In this document: piece after piece, positions 44,245 to 57,387 of the stretch
How positions within the stretch are numbered: the first letter of the stretch is position 1
How the letters are laid out: each line of letters begins with the position of its first letter
NCBI GenBank assembly: GCA_015680685.1
Contig: MNCI01008302.1
Span: 692,117-756,116 of the forward strand
Direction: 5' to 3'
Source of the DNA: Gnetum montanum
Taxonomy: Eukaryota; Streptophyta; Gnetopsida; Gnetales; Gnetaceae
Length of the DNA stretch: 64,000 bases
Notes under the pieces: model-generated
Database searches by the model: none
Told to the model about the DNA's origin: nothing
The model's input: the letters and a program-made list of their open reading frames with translations, nothing else
Translations under genes and position numbers: made by a program

Positions 44245-45955
44245 TGTGTGTGTGTGTGTGTGATCCACCTTGTAAGTTTGTCACCAATAAGTGTTCTTCA
44301 TGATGGTATGAACTATGTTTCTATTGATTGCTAATGTTTGGTTTTTACCTTTAAGTCATGATGTTGATACTAAGGTATGTTTCTTTTGATATGGCAGGCA
44401 ATGAGTTCACTTAATCCATACATCCACCAATTTCTATGGTCTCTCTTGGCTTAGAAATGTACAGTCCCTTTCCAATAAGAACTATAACAAATCGGTGACT
44501 AGGTATTTCTCAAACTAAGAAAGGACTCAAGGATTGAAAAGGGTGTTACTTCAAAGGAACTTGATGCATTTGTGTTGGCCATTCTCTTGGGTGTGTGGAT
44601 GTTTTCTTCTTGAGTTTTCTTGCCACTTCGACGTTACCCAATTATCGGGAAGCTGAGCAATAAAAATAAAAAAGTCTTTGCATGGTGTGGTTCTCACGTA
44701 TAAACACATAAAACAAAAAAAAAGTGAGAATTCAAAGCATGCCCCTTAGATGAAATAATCATTTGGGCTACAAGCACTGGTTATGGAACTAAAATAAAAA
44801 TGTTCCCTCTAACTAAGGCCCTTCTCGCTTCCCATTCTCTCTTCATTTGTTTCGTCAGAATGGTAGTGGATCTTGGGTGAAGGAATTCTTGTTACTTCGA
44901 GTGGATGGATTGGCCAAATGCATTAATGTGAAGTCACTGGAAGTGGTTTTTTTAAGGCCATACTTGGAATGGGATTTACTAAGTCATAGTAATCATTAAC
45001 TACACAAGGGGTTGTACACCACCTTGTTCTTGGGATTCCATTCCATTCTCTTCTCTCTATCCTTCTCTCCATTATTCACCTCATTGTCAGTTGTATCATT
45101 AGTGTATATTTTGGTGGATACATTGTTTTCTTTTTAGTAAATTATTGTGGTTAAGACTTTAACTCTTGTTCCATATGACATTCCCAGAGCCTACAGACTC
45201 TTTGAATGTAGGTTTGTCAGGGCATTAAGGGCATGAGCCTGCTTTGGGGAGGACCCATTGACATTCCTATTTGGTGCACCAGTTAAATTCTTTTCCTTAA
45301 AATTTTTGTAATTAATTTTATTTTGTTCATTTCCATCTTGACATCCATTTCCTCAATGCTATAGTTGTCTCTTTTTCCTCATCTTTCTTGTTCCTTTTCT
45401 TTCTCCATTTTAATGCTACCAGAGGTTCACGATTAGTCATGGGGGTATAGAGCCCAATTTTTTCAATTTTCTCCTCACCCCTACACCTTTGGTAGTCATC
45501 AATATTCTATCTCCAAATTTGTATTAGCCCTACCACAACTTAGCTAATGGACCTTTCACTGAAGCAAGGTATCAACTGCATTGAAATTCATTTACCCTTG
45601 CTAATATAAAGACTATGTTGTGTGTGCAAATGGCAATCATACAACAACAGATTTGATCTGGAGGGAACACTTGAAATGGAGCAGCACTGAAAGTAGCCAT
45701 GCAAGGAGCAAGATCGATGGTGTGCTTACCGATGGACAATGAAAGGTGAAATCTTTGCATTGGCAGCAGCAAAACTTCTTTCTCTCTCTCTTTTTCAGCT
45801 ACCAACTAAGGCCTGATGTGAAATGTAATAAGGTGTTCACTCTTGTTGTCATGAACACTAGTGTTGTCTTGTCTTGTAATGATGATCTGTTCACATGTCA
45901 TCCCATTAGTTCCATTTGATTCAATAATCCCATACCATCCCAATATTTTGTAAGG
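44245..45955. other. TG microsatellite (44,245-44,262) and sequence without a recognised gene
   Basis: After the dinucleotide run the sequence is of mixed composition with pyrimidine-rich tracts and short open frames on both strands, none with a family signature. It is not the pol region of the gypsy LTR to the right. Confidence 0.55.
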
Positions 45956-46560
45956 AACTCAAGGACGAGTTTTTATTCAGTCATGGAGGTATGATGGAAC
46001 ACGATATCGCATGGGCCGCGATATCATGGCTGCTGCGATATCGCATCCCACGTGATATCGCGGTGCACCGCAAAGTCTATAAATAAGAGGTAGCTCTCCC
46101 TTGTTTTCCATCTAGATCTAGACTCTTAGCAATACTCTGGTAGTTTTACCTCTTCAAAGATAGAATATTTTCCATGTGCCCATAGTAGGAGCTCCAAAGT
46201 GAACGAATCTTTATTCAAGCAGATATTGTACCTGAAAAAATATTTGTGTACAGAAATAAAGAAAAAATTCTTGGATAAACCTTGTAGTGCATGGAATAGC
46301 CTAAATAGGACTTTTATTTATTGTTATTTACTGTTTATCATTTAAATGATTTATTAGTTATTGAATCTTTCTCAACCCTTCTCTCCTAGTTAAGTGCCTC
46401 AGTACGACCACTTCGAGCACGTGCGTTACGCTTGGTGATCCTAGAAATGACTAGCATTTGGTAACCAAGGTTGCATTGGTTCAGGGTGTGAATGGTAAGT
46501 GGGAACGGATGCTAACGCTAGGTTAATTCAGACTTAGTTAGTTAGTTAAAGTTAGTAATT
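45956..46560 (+). repeat. Putative gypsy 3' end and LTR with TATA box
   Basis: AACTCAAGGACGAGTTTTTA encodes NSRTSFY, a common end of plant gypsy polyproteins. It is followed by GTCATGGAGGTATGA as a weak polypurine tract. An LTR could start near 45,993 (TGATGGAACACG). A 17-bp array of GATATC motifs (46,001-46,068) and a TATA box (CTATAAATAAG, 46,077-46,087) follow. No second LTR was found and the end is a guess. Confidence 0.45.
46001..46068 (+). repeat. 17-bp tandem array with palindromic GCGATATCGC core
   Basis: GATATC begins at 46,003, 46,020, 46,037 and 46,054, exactly 17 bp apart, mostly inside CGATATCGC. The array ends 9 bp before a TATA box, the position of a promoter-proximal regulatory element. 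Confidence 0.92.
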
Positions 46561-48949
46561 AGTCTCTTCAACCCTTCACCTCACTAGCATAGGAGATAAA
46601 ATCGAAAAGGCATAAAAATCATATACCTTGGACTTACTTAACCATACACCATGAAAAATACAAGTTCGGAAAGACAACAAATAATTAACCTTAAGTGTTC
46701 CATGAGGCATGTAGGCACTTAGTTTGTAGAGTTCGACCAGATCGTGCATGTTACGCTCATATTCGTATGGTTGAGTGTAGGGGTACCTCGCCACTCATAA
46801 GAAATATATGAAAGTTAAATGATACAAATGTATATATATAGATATAGCAAAGTATTATCTATTAACAAAATATAACATGTCTCCAAAGATATACTAATTT
46901 ACCATGCTTGAGAATTTAACTAAAAACTCTCACCCTGTTGAATAACATCCAAAAAGGAAAGGTACATGAAAGGTACTTTCCAAAACATCCCCATAAAGTT
47001 TTACCATATGTACATATCATTAGATGATAGTCCTAGAGAGATACAACCATTTATTTAAGGGAGGAATCATGATGGATATTAGATAAAGAAGACACATTCT
47101 TTAGAATTGACCCCATAAGTCTTATGATGAGGAACCAAATTCCATTTAAAAATTGCCATTTATCTGTTCACAAAAAAGGTCAAAAGTAATGAGGCACATT
47201 AAGTTCAAGCCTTTTAATAGATGTACACATGAATATTTAGGTCCAAGGTTCCAACTCCAAAGTCTGAGTATTGAGAATCATGTAACCTATATTTTGAATC
47301 AATTATCTCATTTGTGACAAAATAACTTCTCTTTTTGGAATGATTTAAAAATAATCAGAGCTATATGACAATCCAAGCTAATTAGAAGCCTAAAAATTCA
47401 AGACATACCATACAGTCTTCATTTGTTACTAATTTTGTGCAAAAACTTATTATTCTTATCTAGATCATTCTTCAAAATTAAAAGAGATAAACAATTCTAT
47501 TCCAAGAAGAGTAAATACATCAAATCTTAGAAAAGATTCCAAGGTGATACATATAACAACAACCAATCATCTTTTTTATCAAAAAAAATCATTAATCAAT
47601 ATATGATAATCATGTTGAGAGTAATATATACATACACACACATATATATGATTTCTTATCAAAAGAGATCATGAACATCTTTTCTAGTTCCAATATACCA
47701 TTGTGTACTTGAGATCTCTAAGGTGAGTACTTAGCTCATATTTGGAATAAGGACCTTAGGTACATAAAATGATACATTCTTAGCATATAAGAGTTGGTAT
47801 AGCCAAATAGATTGTATATTCTTGCATAAATGATGATTACTTTTAGATAATAGTTTTTTAAGGGACTAAACTAAAAATAATTTTACCTTCAAGAATTTAC
47901 TGGATATAAATATTCTCTTCCTTGCTTGTTTTTTGTGTGCTAGAGATTGGAAGCTTGTAACTAAGTATCATGTCTTAGATAGAATCTCCATAGAATCCCC
48001 CTACATTGATGCTCTACTTGCTTATATGTTCCATCTTTTTGAATCAACTATTGGGGAGAGTGGTAATCACCCCTTAAGCCTTTAAGGATCTTGTCAAAAA
48101 GGAATTTCTTTCATGAGGGTCATCAAGTAAAAATCACTAAAGTATCAATGCTCTTCAACTCATTGTTACATATCCATTGGCTAATTGATCAATCATGAGT
48201 TACTTCCTTTTGTAGAAATAAATTTGTAAAGCCTTATTATGACAGAATATGGAGACCTTAAAGTATCTTGTTAGTACATCTCCACTAGATGATAAATATT
48301 ATGAGATAAAAATGATTCTCTTTGCAATGAAATTTCTTGAAGATTTTTTAATTTGATGAAATGCCTTCACTACTTCAAACTATTATATACTCATAACAAT
48401 CATAGAAATTGATTTGTCAATAAAACAAAATTATAGCACAAAATCAACACATTTTATACCAATAAATATCATGAGAATAGTAAGTGTTGAAATAAGGATA
48501 TAAAAATATGTCTCAATATAATATATGCTTGCAAAACCTTATCTTTCAGAGACTTTCACCTTGTGTTGGTTACATGCTATTTACACCTCAACATCATAGA
48601 AGATCATGTGAGTATCTCTTTTATTAGCCAAGAAATTTAAAGAGCATTCATTTAATGAATTTCCTATTTAAGATCATTTAATCTATATTAATTCTAGCAA
48701 GCAAATTGTTAGAGACTTATTGTTGCTTAGCTTGCTTTTCCTCTAATATGAACATGACTAATGAAGTTTGAGATGAGGTTCCCCATCATAGAATACCTCC
48801 TTATCATGCAACTTACCTTTTCTTTTATCAGCACTTTTATATGTATTCTCAAACTTTTGTGAGATTCCTTCTTTATAATGTTCACATTCTTCAAGGTGGA
48901 AGGACTCATAATTTTTTGTAGTTATAAGTTCTAATCCATTAAATTTCAC
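46561..48949. other. AT-rich DNA, no gene recognised
   Basis: Only short random frames. Parts may be the worn interior of the minus-strand copia element to the right, but no pol motif is readable. Confidence 0.5.
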
Positions 48950-50546
48950 CTTCTTATTAATTGGTTCTCCAAGCTTTTTATACTCTACAAGATATACTTA
49001 CTAGACTTTTCTTACCAAGACCAAGTAGTTACATTATTTTGTTCTATATATGAATAATAATAACCTTGTTCATGTCCACATTTTTTATAGCAAAAATATA
49101 GAAGGTATCTCTAATTTTAATTGGATTATCAAACCTAATCTTATTTCTTCCTTTAGATATCTCTAAACTTATACAAGCATTTTCTTGAGAGGTGTCCTCT
49201 AAATTTTCACTTTTGTGCTAATTTTAAGACTTCTCCTCATTTTTACGAATCCTTTTCTCTTGTGTATCCTTACACTTCTACTCATCCAAATGGATTAGTA
49301 ATTGAACCTTAGCTTTTACATCTGACAGTCACCTTTTAAACTTTGAGCATCAGTATAAAGTTCAAAAATTTTCTATACATATTTTTCTTTACCTTTTTAA
49401 GCAGATCATGTAGAATAATGATCTCCTCATGCAATTCACTATACCTTTCACTATTTTTACCTTTAGAATCATCAAAGAATTCTATAGAATTTTCATTTAT
49501 GAGGGAAATGCATATGAGATGTGAGTCCTTTGTAGCATCATCTACCTCTTCCTTACTTTTTTCCCATCATCCTAGCTAGTGTAGAAGTTTTCTTTTTTGA
49601 GTTATCTTCATTTTTATTTGTTCATTGTAATCTACTAGTACTATGACATTCAGAGGCCACATGGCCTCTTCCAATTCACATCCAACATTCTATAGAAAAT
49701 GCATTAAAATTTTAATTTGTAAAATTATTACCTTTCCCTTTACCTTTGGTACTAGATTGATTAGGGTTTGGTTGATTGAAGCTTCTTCCTTTCCTTCCAA
49801 GAAGTCTTTGAACTCTCCTTGATAGAAGAGCTAGTTCACCTTCATTGTTTATTTATTGTTCAACAAACTCCTTCTTTGATGAATATTTGAGGGTGATGTA
49901 TTTTTCTTTTATTTCTCCTTAAGTTATGAGATTCATCTTATAAGCAATAAGAGTGATTTGAAGCTCTTCAAATTTTAGCATTGAGAAATCACTAATTTCT
50001 TTCATGGCTGTGACTTTCAGTCTGAACTCAGGCTATAAAGTTCTAATCATTTTTATCATCACATCACTCTTTGGCAAGTCCTTGTCCATCTGATGTATGG
50101 CTACTACTAAGTCATTAGCTCTAGAGAAATAATCTTTCATTTTTCTCTCCATCTTTCATTTTTTGTAATATTTACTTTGCAATAGTAAAAGTTTTGATTA
50201 CTTGACAATAGATGTACCCTCATAAGTTTCCACTAGATTTTCCCATATTTACTTTATGGTTTTACACCTAGCTATTCTATTAAACTCAGATTTATTCAAT
50301 GAACAATATAGAAAAATTTTTAGCTTTTGAACTAAACATAAACTTATATTTCTCTTCAAAAGTCAATTTGCTTCATGGCTTGAGTGCTCTTATGGAATTA
50401 TTGATTGGTGTTATGTAGCCTTCAAGAATTAACTCCCAAACTTTGAATTCCATGGATTCAAATAATCCTTACATTCTTACATTCTAATATACAAAGTCAA
50501 ACCCATTGAACATTGGTGGCTTGGTGTAAGATGTCTCCTCCATCAT
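48950..50546 (-). pseudogene. copia gag, minus-strand element
   Basis: The frame begins at ATG 50,546 or 50,543 (MEETSYTKPPMFNGFDFVY) and follows the plus-strand copia gag: FESMEFKVWELILEGY, EEKYKFMFSSKAKNF, a knuckle region near 49,690 (ECWM...GHVASEC in worn form), then the acidic tail (DSHLICISLINENS, RYSELHEEIIILHDLLKKVK). Stops are dense. It proves a second copy of the same family in opposite orientation. Confidence 0.8.
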
Positions 50547-50584
50547 TTTCTCTTGAAATGTGTAGCATGAACTTGAGAGTACTA

Positions 50585-50597
50585 GGCTTTGATACGA
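50585..50597 (-). other. Primer-binding site of the minus-strand copia element
   Basis: The minus strand reads TCGTATCAAAGCC, two changes from TGGTATCAGAGCC, 2 nt from the LTR end as in the plus-strand copy. Confidence 0.8.
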
Positions 50598-50599
50598 CT

Positions 50600-51511
50600 T
50601 GTATATTGAGAACTTAGAAGGAGGGTTAAATAAGTTCATCAATTAAAATTTCTACAGTCACAAAAATCAAAAATAATTTTTTAAGTGATTTCCCAACCTG
50701 GGTACATCCATACTCGAAGGATAGAATTTGTGCACACCTCTAGATTTTGTTGCTTCAAAAATATGGTTTGAAGGGAATTACAACCTTTACAAGATTTGAG
50801 CTCTAGTTCAAAGTGTTTCAGCACTATGAAACCACTCAATGCTACAAGGTCCCAACAAGTTGAAATATGGTTTAAAGGATCCCACAATCTTTACAAACAT
50901 GAGCTCTACATTAGAGTGTTTTTTCACTATAAAACCACTTAACCCCAAAAGGTTTCAACAAGCTCAATGAAGATGCCTTTCGGTAAGAAGTACATCATCC
51001 TCGCAAGGCTACAAAGAAAGAAAGAAAAAGATCAAGGAGAAAGTATAACTTGATTGATAGAGTCCTTGTAATGAAGCTCATAATATTCAAAATAGACAAA
51101 TGATAATGCAATGAAGAACAAACTCAAGATCTCTTTGACTAGCCTTGGATAGATTTGTTAATAAATAGTACTTTCACATTTCCCAAGAATTCCACTTAGT
51201 CTTATTCTCTTTGAGTTTTGAAAAATTCCCTAGAATTTGTGCAATGGTTGCCAGATAGCTAGTTTACATGTTTACTTTGAGGATGAGACATCTAACTAAA
51301 ACCACCCTTAATGCAAGAGAGATGTCTACCCAAAAGTTGAGATTTCTACAATCAGATGTCTACCATGAGACAACCATGAGATGTCTATTCTCCAAGATAT
51401 ACATAAGCTATTTTTGTAAGATGTCTACTTTTCTAGATCATTTTGATTTCTAAAGCATTCGTTTGTTATTTTGACATCTTGGAAGTCCTCAGAACATCTT
51501 CGTTTGGCTCA
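50600..51511 (-). repeat. 5' LTR of the minus-strand copia element
   Basis: Starts on the minus strand at 51,511 (TGAGCCAAACGAAG) and ends ...CAATATACA at 50,600, followed by the primer-binding site. Length 912 bp. It matches 36,560-37,443 and, in its R/U5 half, the plus-strand copia LTRs. Confidence 0.85.
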
Positions 51512-52102
51512 TAGATTCCATTTCCATCCATGCTCTAATCTTATCTACTTTAGTCTTCATTTCATCATTTTTAGTCTTCATTTCATCATTGTGGCTCTCA
51601 CTCTTAAGGTCTTGGATCTCCATTTGAGGTTCTTACTCATTATACTCTTTCATTGTCTTGCAATACTATAATCACACACACATTCTCCATTCTCCATTAT
51701 CTGTATGATCTTGACATACCAAAATTTCAACAATTTCATTTCTTGTACCTAATTTTGAGAATAACATATCTTAGTAATTATGATAATTGAGATATCTACT
51801 TTTAGAATCTTAACATGACAAACTCTATAAAGATTCTTTACAACTTATTCCACATCATCTTTGTCCAAAAATATTTTCATGGCTTGAATAAAATGTTGTT
51901 CATTGAGAATTCAAAACTGAACATCTTCAACATAAAGATCCGTATCATTTATGGGAGTAAACCCCTTACCACTTAAGATCTTATAGGCCATTAGTGTATA
52001 ATCATGAACAACAATAACAAGATTCTTGGACATTGAAGAGAGAAGTTCCTTAACATAATTCATATTCATAGCTTTTATTTTTTACTTATCAAGTGCTTGA
52101 TT
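51512..52102. other. No gene seen
   Basis: AT-rich. A short duplication around TTCATTTCATCATT lies near 51,550-51,595. The minus strand may contain worn continuations of the frame at 52,103-52,558. Confidence 0.5.
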
Positions 52103-52558
52103 TCATCTTTCTATTTTAATTTGGTAGCTAGTTGAGAAATTAGGATGAAAATATGTACTCTCAGTTTTTATGACCTTGATTCCTTTATTAGCAACCCTAA
52201 CTATATTCTTACTTTTGGATCTAGATTTCTTGTCTAATTTACATGGAGTTATTACAAACTGTCCCTCTATAAACACTATAAGATGCATTGAAATAGATCT
52301 TAGTTGATGTATAAGAAGAAGCTCATTATATGAGATATATGGTTGATTCATATGATTACTCATATAGAGAACTACAAATGAGGTTCTCATAGTCCTTCTT
52401 TGTTGTAGGAACCTCTTTAAAAATATTACAACCTTAATCTTACTTTGATCAGAATCAATCCTATCTATTTCATATTGTTTCATGGTAGCAAACAATCTAG
52501 CCCTATCCATGTCCAAGGAACCAAGAAGAAATATACCACCATGAAGTAGTACAATCAT
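52103..52558 (-). pseudogene. Unidentified 151-codon open frame
   Basis: Starts MIVLLHGGIFLLGSLDMDRA and ends TSYQIKIER. It is long for such AT-rich DNA and contains a basic stretch (CKLDKKSRSKSKNIVRVANK). In-frame coding traces continue upstream to about 52,760 (RHEDIHIFVRFMDRNSFKDE) across a few stops, and downstream to about 51,780, so it looks like part of a longer worn gene. No family recognised. Confidence 0.35.
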
Positions 52559-52839
52559 GGAAGAAAGTAACTTCTCTAACTAAATGTAATGTCATTATTC
52601 TTAACACAAGAAACAACCACAATTCCTTCATCTTTGAAGGAATTTCTGTCCATAAACCTCACAAAAATATGAATATCCTCATGTCTACCCTTGAGATTCA
52701 TATTAGTCATATATCATGATTTAGCAAGATTCATTTTCATTTTAACATTCAAAACAATATTAACTATTTGATCTTGAAACATAACCCAAATAAGGAATAT
52801 GATGTATCATTATTATTTAACTAATAGAATACAAAAATA

Positions 52840-54650
52840 ATTTAAATCTAACGATTAGTTCTATCAGTATACATGATGTAATCCATCACTTCGATTATGA
52901 ATACTTGGGAATTTGGTTTACAAAATATATCATATTGAATAGAAACATGCATGAACATGAAACCTCAAGGATTTAACTAGGATATCAAGAATGACTAATC
53001 TCTTATCCTAGAAAATCAAAAATACCATTGTGAATTGTCTTTTCAAATATATCATCTAGAACAGGAACATACATAGATGTGAAATCCATAGAACAATACC
53101 AAGATACCAAGCATGAAATGTATCTCCTCCTAATGTAACAAATATATCACACTATAGGGAACATGCATAAATTTGTAACCCATAGGCTAGAACAAGGATA
53201 CCAACCATGAACTGTATCTCATCCTAATGTAATCAACATACCATCTTGAATTAGTTTAGAAAATATATCATCTCAAACTAGAACATGCATGGATGTACAA
53301 CCTTCGGTATATAACTAGAATTAAATTCATTCACTATGATACCATCATGATCATTTTGATGAAATATATAACTCTAATAGAAACACAAACATGAAACCTT
53401 TAGTATTTCTATCAGATACAATCCATTCACTATCATATCAAGGAATTATTTTATGAAATATATCACCATAATGGGAACATGCACAATGGTGCAATCCACA
53501 AGAAGAAATTAGGATATTAATAATGAAATGTATTCATGATTTAAATTTAATTATTTGTTCTACCATTATACATTATGTAATCCATCATGCCAATGATGAA
53601 TATTTAGGGATTCAATTTATGATATATATCATATAGATGAAGAACATGCATGGACGTGTAACCTTAAGGGTTTGACTAGGATACCAGGAACAACCATTCT
53701 CTTATCCTATAGAATCAAACATATCACTAGGAATTAGATTTTTAAATATATCATCTTAAATATAAACATGCATGGACATGAAATCCACATAATGATACAA
53801 GGATACCAACCATAAATTTTATCTCCTCCTAATCTCACAAATATATCACCCTATAGGGAACATGCATGGACATGCAATCCACAACATGAAATAAGGATAC
53901 CAACCTTGAACTTTATCTTATACAAATGTAACAAACATATCATCTTGAATCAATTTAGCAAATATATCATCTTGAACTAGAACATGCATAGATGTGCAAG
54001 CTTCAGTATATAAATTCATTTACTATGATATTGTGAACAATGTTTTTAATAAAATATATAACTCTAATGGGAACATGCACAAATGTGTAATCGTTAGTAG
54101 TATTCCTATCACATACCAATCATTCACTATCACATTTGAAAATAATTTTACAAAATATATCACCATAATGGAAACATGGATGGTCATACAACCCAGAGAA
54201 TGGAATCAAGATACCAATCATGAGTTGTATCTCCTATGAATGTAACAAACATATCATCGTTAACTATTTAGGAAATATATTATCATGTACAAGAACATGC
54301 ATATTTTTGCAACCTACAGTATTTAACTAGGATTCTAGGCATGCACTATATATGATTCTAACAAATAATACATATCCATAGGAATGTGTATGAAATATAT
54401 CATAAACAAAGGGAACATGCACAAATGTGTAACCTCCAAAATTACTCTCAGAGACAAGTCACTAACTATCATAACATGGGAATCATTTTTACAAAATATA
54501 TCATCCTAAAAAAACAAGCATACCCTAGTGAATTAATTTAGGAAATGTATCATCTCGAACTAGAACATGCATGACCATGCAAACCATAGGATGGAATATC
54601 TCATCTCCTCCTAATAAATAAATAGCTGATTTGAATGAGTTGCACAATCA
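52840..54650. repeat. Tandem array with higher-order period of about 700 bp
   Basis: The motif GAACATGCATGGACATG recurs near 52,943, 53,065, 53,158, 53,282, 53,477, 53,642, 53,764, 53,858, 53,981, 54,071, 54,171, 54,293 and 54,416. Spacing alternates mainly between about 122 and 93 bp. Blocks at 52,943 and 53,642 match best (CTTATCCTA-AATCAAA), giving a 700-bp higher-order unit. No coding potential. Confidence 0.85.
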
Positions 54651-54689
54651 TGAAACCTCTCCCATGGCTATTTTTTATTTTACATATTA

Positions 54690-55790
54690 AATTAGAGTAT
54701 ACTTCCCTATTTCAATGCATATGAACAATAAAAACTAGTTTTTGTTCATTATTCATAATTAAGAGTTATTGTATTATGATTTTCTTGGATGAGGATCAAG
54801 ATTTGCAGTAGATTTTGATGGAGATAGAGTTGCACTAATTACTAAAGCTTGAAATATAGTAATTGATGTTACTCAGTCTTCATCAAAACCTACCCCAAGT
54901 CTATAAACATAGTAAGGGAGAACAACCAACCAAGATCTCATTTTCGTTACCATTGAAAAATGGTTTATAGATATAATTTCATAACATAGCCACAATCCCA
55001 TATTGAAAAGACCATGATAAAGTAAAGAATAGTTTTCCATTGATAAATTAAATGAGAACTTATTTGGTTAATAACCATCTAACTATGGATCATATATTTC
55101 CATATTAAAAAGTCCATTACAAAGTAAAGAATATAAATGAATGACTTTTCTCCATTGATAAATTGAATGAGAACTTGTTTGGTTAACAAGAATATACCTA
55201 TGTATTATATAATCCCACATTGAAAATTCCATGAAAAAGTAAAGAATATACATGAATGGTTTTTCTCCATTAATAAATGAAAACTTGTTTGGTTAACAAC
55301 CATCTAACTATGGATCATGATTTGTGGAAAATTCGGATGGTGATTCAACCATACTAACTACTAAGGCTTACACTCTAGTAATTATTGTCATTCAATCACA
55401 ATCAAAATCTACCCTAACTTTGTATACATAGTAATGGAGAACAACCAACCAAGCTCTTATTTTTTTACCATTAAAAAATAACTAATAGATATAATCTCAT
55501 AATGTAGGCATAATCCCACATTGAAAAGGCCTTGATGAAGTAAAAAATATAAATGAATTACTTTTCTCCATTGATAAATTAAATAAGAACTTGTTTTGTT
55601 AACAACCATATAACTATGGAAAATGATTTTTGGCATGCTTTGATGGGATTTGACCACACTAATTACTAAATCTTAAGCTCTAGTAATTGTTGTCACTTAA
55701 TCACCACCAAAGTTTGCCCCAACTCTATAGACATAGTAATGAAGAACAACAAAACTAAGCTCTCATTTTTTATAATTACAACAATTGAAA
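54690..55790. repeat. Second tandem family, 300-500-bp blocks
   Basis: A block beginning near ACTAATTACTAAAGCTT, with ACATAGTAA-GGAGAACAACC, recurs from about 54,808, 55,333 and 55,636. A sub-block with AAAGTAAAGAATA...TTTTCTCCATTGATAAATT recurs near 54,998, 55,105, 55,210 and 55,515. Non-coding. Confidence 0.8.
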
Positions 55791-56779
55791 TGAATCTCTT
55801 ATTTTTTTAGAATGAAAACAATGATCTCTAGTACGATGAAGACACAATAGCCATCTTCCATCACCTAGATCTCATTTCATTTATCATATATTAAATATTT
55901 AAATTTAATTACTTTTTGACACCTAATATACCTACTAGTAGTCACCTTGATAAATGTTAAAAATTTTGCTATCAAAACACTAAAGAAGAAATGTAGGAAG
56001 CATTATATTTCGTAGGAGATAGAAACAACATTTTAGGAAATAACATCTTGATAGTGTGTAGGTTTAATTGAAGACAATGATGGCAGATAGGAAAAACACA
56101 TCCAAAAATATAAATTATTCTACTAGTCCTTTTCTTCACTTCATATACCTTTCAATATCAAATATCCTAAAAATTGTTTGTTCTCTATATGATTGACTTA
56201 CTTATGTTCTTTTGAATTTCTATGTTCCAAAATTCTAGAATTGTAGAAGCATCACAGGTCACAAAAGAATATTCCATATTCTTGTCATGATCAAAAAAGA
56301 AAAAAAGATGATCCAGATACTATTTTCATTGATGAGTCATGTTTGAGTAACCTTCTTATTACTCAAAAGTATCCTATCATCAGTTTGCCCTTCCTATGGC
56401 AACTATTACCACTAAAAGTTTTGAATATACATTTGTCTATTTGCCCTATTTTAGTTTGTCTTATTTTTATTGTATATTTACATTTACATTTTTCGATTTT
56501 GTTCTAATTATATTTGGGTGTAACTTTTCATATAGGTGTGTCTATTTTGTTATTGCAAAATATAATAATTTTATTTTTAAATTTATTTCTATATATTTTA
56601 ATAAATAAGAAAATTATTTCAAAATGCATTTATGAAAATATTTTTACTATAATGAATAGTTCTTTATAATTTTAATTATCAATATATTTTTAAAAATCAC
56701 CAAAAAAATCATCTATACATGTAAAATTTTAGTGATATTTAAATACATGTCCAAAATACAATGTCTAACATATTATTCT
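55791..56779. other. No gene seen
   Basis: AT-rich DNA. The open frame at 56,396-56,608 is T-rich and hydrophobic by composition only. Confidence 0.55.
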
Positions 56780-57387
56780 AAAATACATAAGGATTCTTGG
56801 ATGTGCAACCCCTCATAATTATATATAAAAAAGGTGGTTTCTTAGGCATGCAACCTCATATAATTGGAATTAAAATAGGAGGNAATTTTGTTCTAATTAT
56901 ATTTTGGTGTAAATTTTCATACAGGTGTGTCTATTTTGTTATTGCAAAATATAATAATTTTATTTTTANGTTGCTTGGTCATTCAACCCCTTGTAATTAT
57001 ACACAAAATAGTAGTTTGATCAAGCATAAAATTTCATATAATTATACTTCAAATGGAAGTTTGCTAGGGAGCTCAACATCTTATAATTTTATCAAAACTT
57101 TTGGTTTCTTAATCATGTAATCTCTTATAATTATAAAAAACAATGGGTTGCTTATTTATGTGACCTCTTATAATTGTGATATAAACAACATGTTGATAGA
57201 TTGTGCAACCTAGCAGGATTTAACTATAATAAAGGATCCTCATTTCAATTACATACTATCAGTATTTGTTCAAAATAAATAGGTTGCTCGAGTGTGCAAC
57301 CTTATGTAATGCTACTAAAAACATAAGGTTGATTAGATGTGATATATCCCAATATTGTACCAAAACACTTGGTTGATCGAATATGAG
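56780..57387. repeat. Minisatellite of about 57 bp, left part
   Basis: Loose units with GGTTGCTTGGTCATTCAACC and CTTATAATTATA recur about every 57 bp. The array resumes after the inserted LTR element at 63,113, so it is the target of that insertion. Confidence 0.75.
56883..56969. other. N-bracketed duplicate segment
   Basis: The 85 bases between single N at 56,883 and 56,969 repeat 56,500-56,580 almost exactly (TTTTGTTCTAATTATATT and onward), and they interrupt the minisatellite. This looks like a gap-filling artefact. Confidence 0.75.

Noticed and set aside
43355-44303. Three frames of about 300 codons
   Set aside because: They are built almost wholly from N bases of the assembly gap.
44264-45955. 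Possible host gene next to the gap
   Set aside because: Short frames only, no consistent exon set and no recognisable protein.
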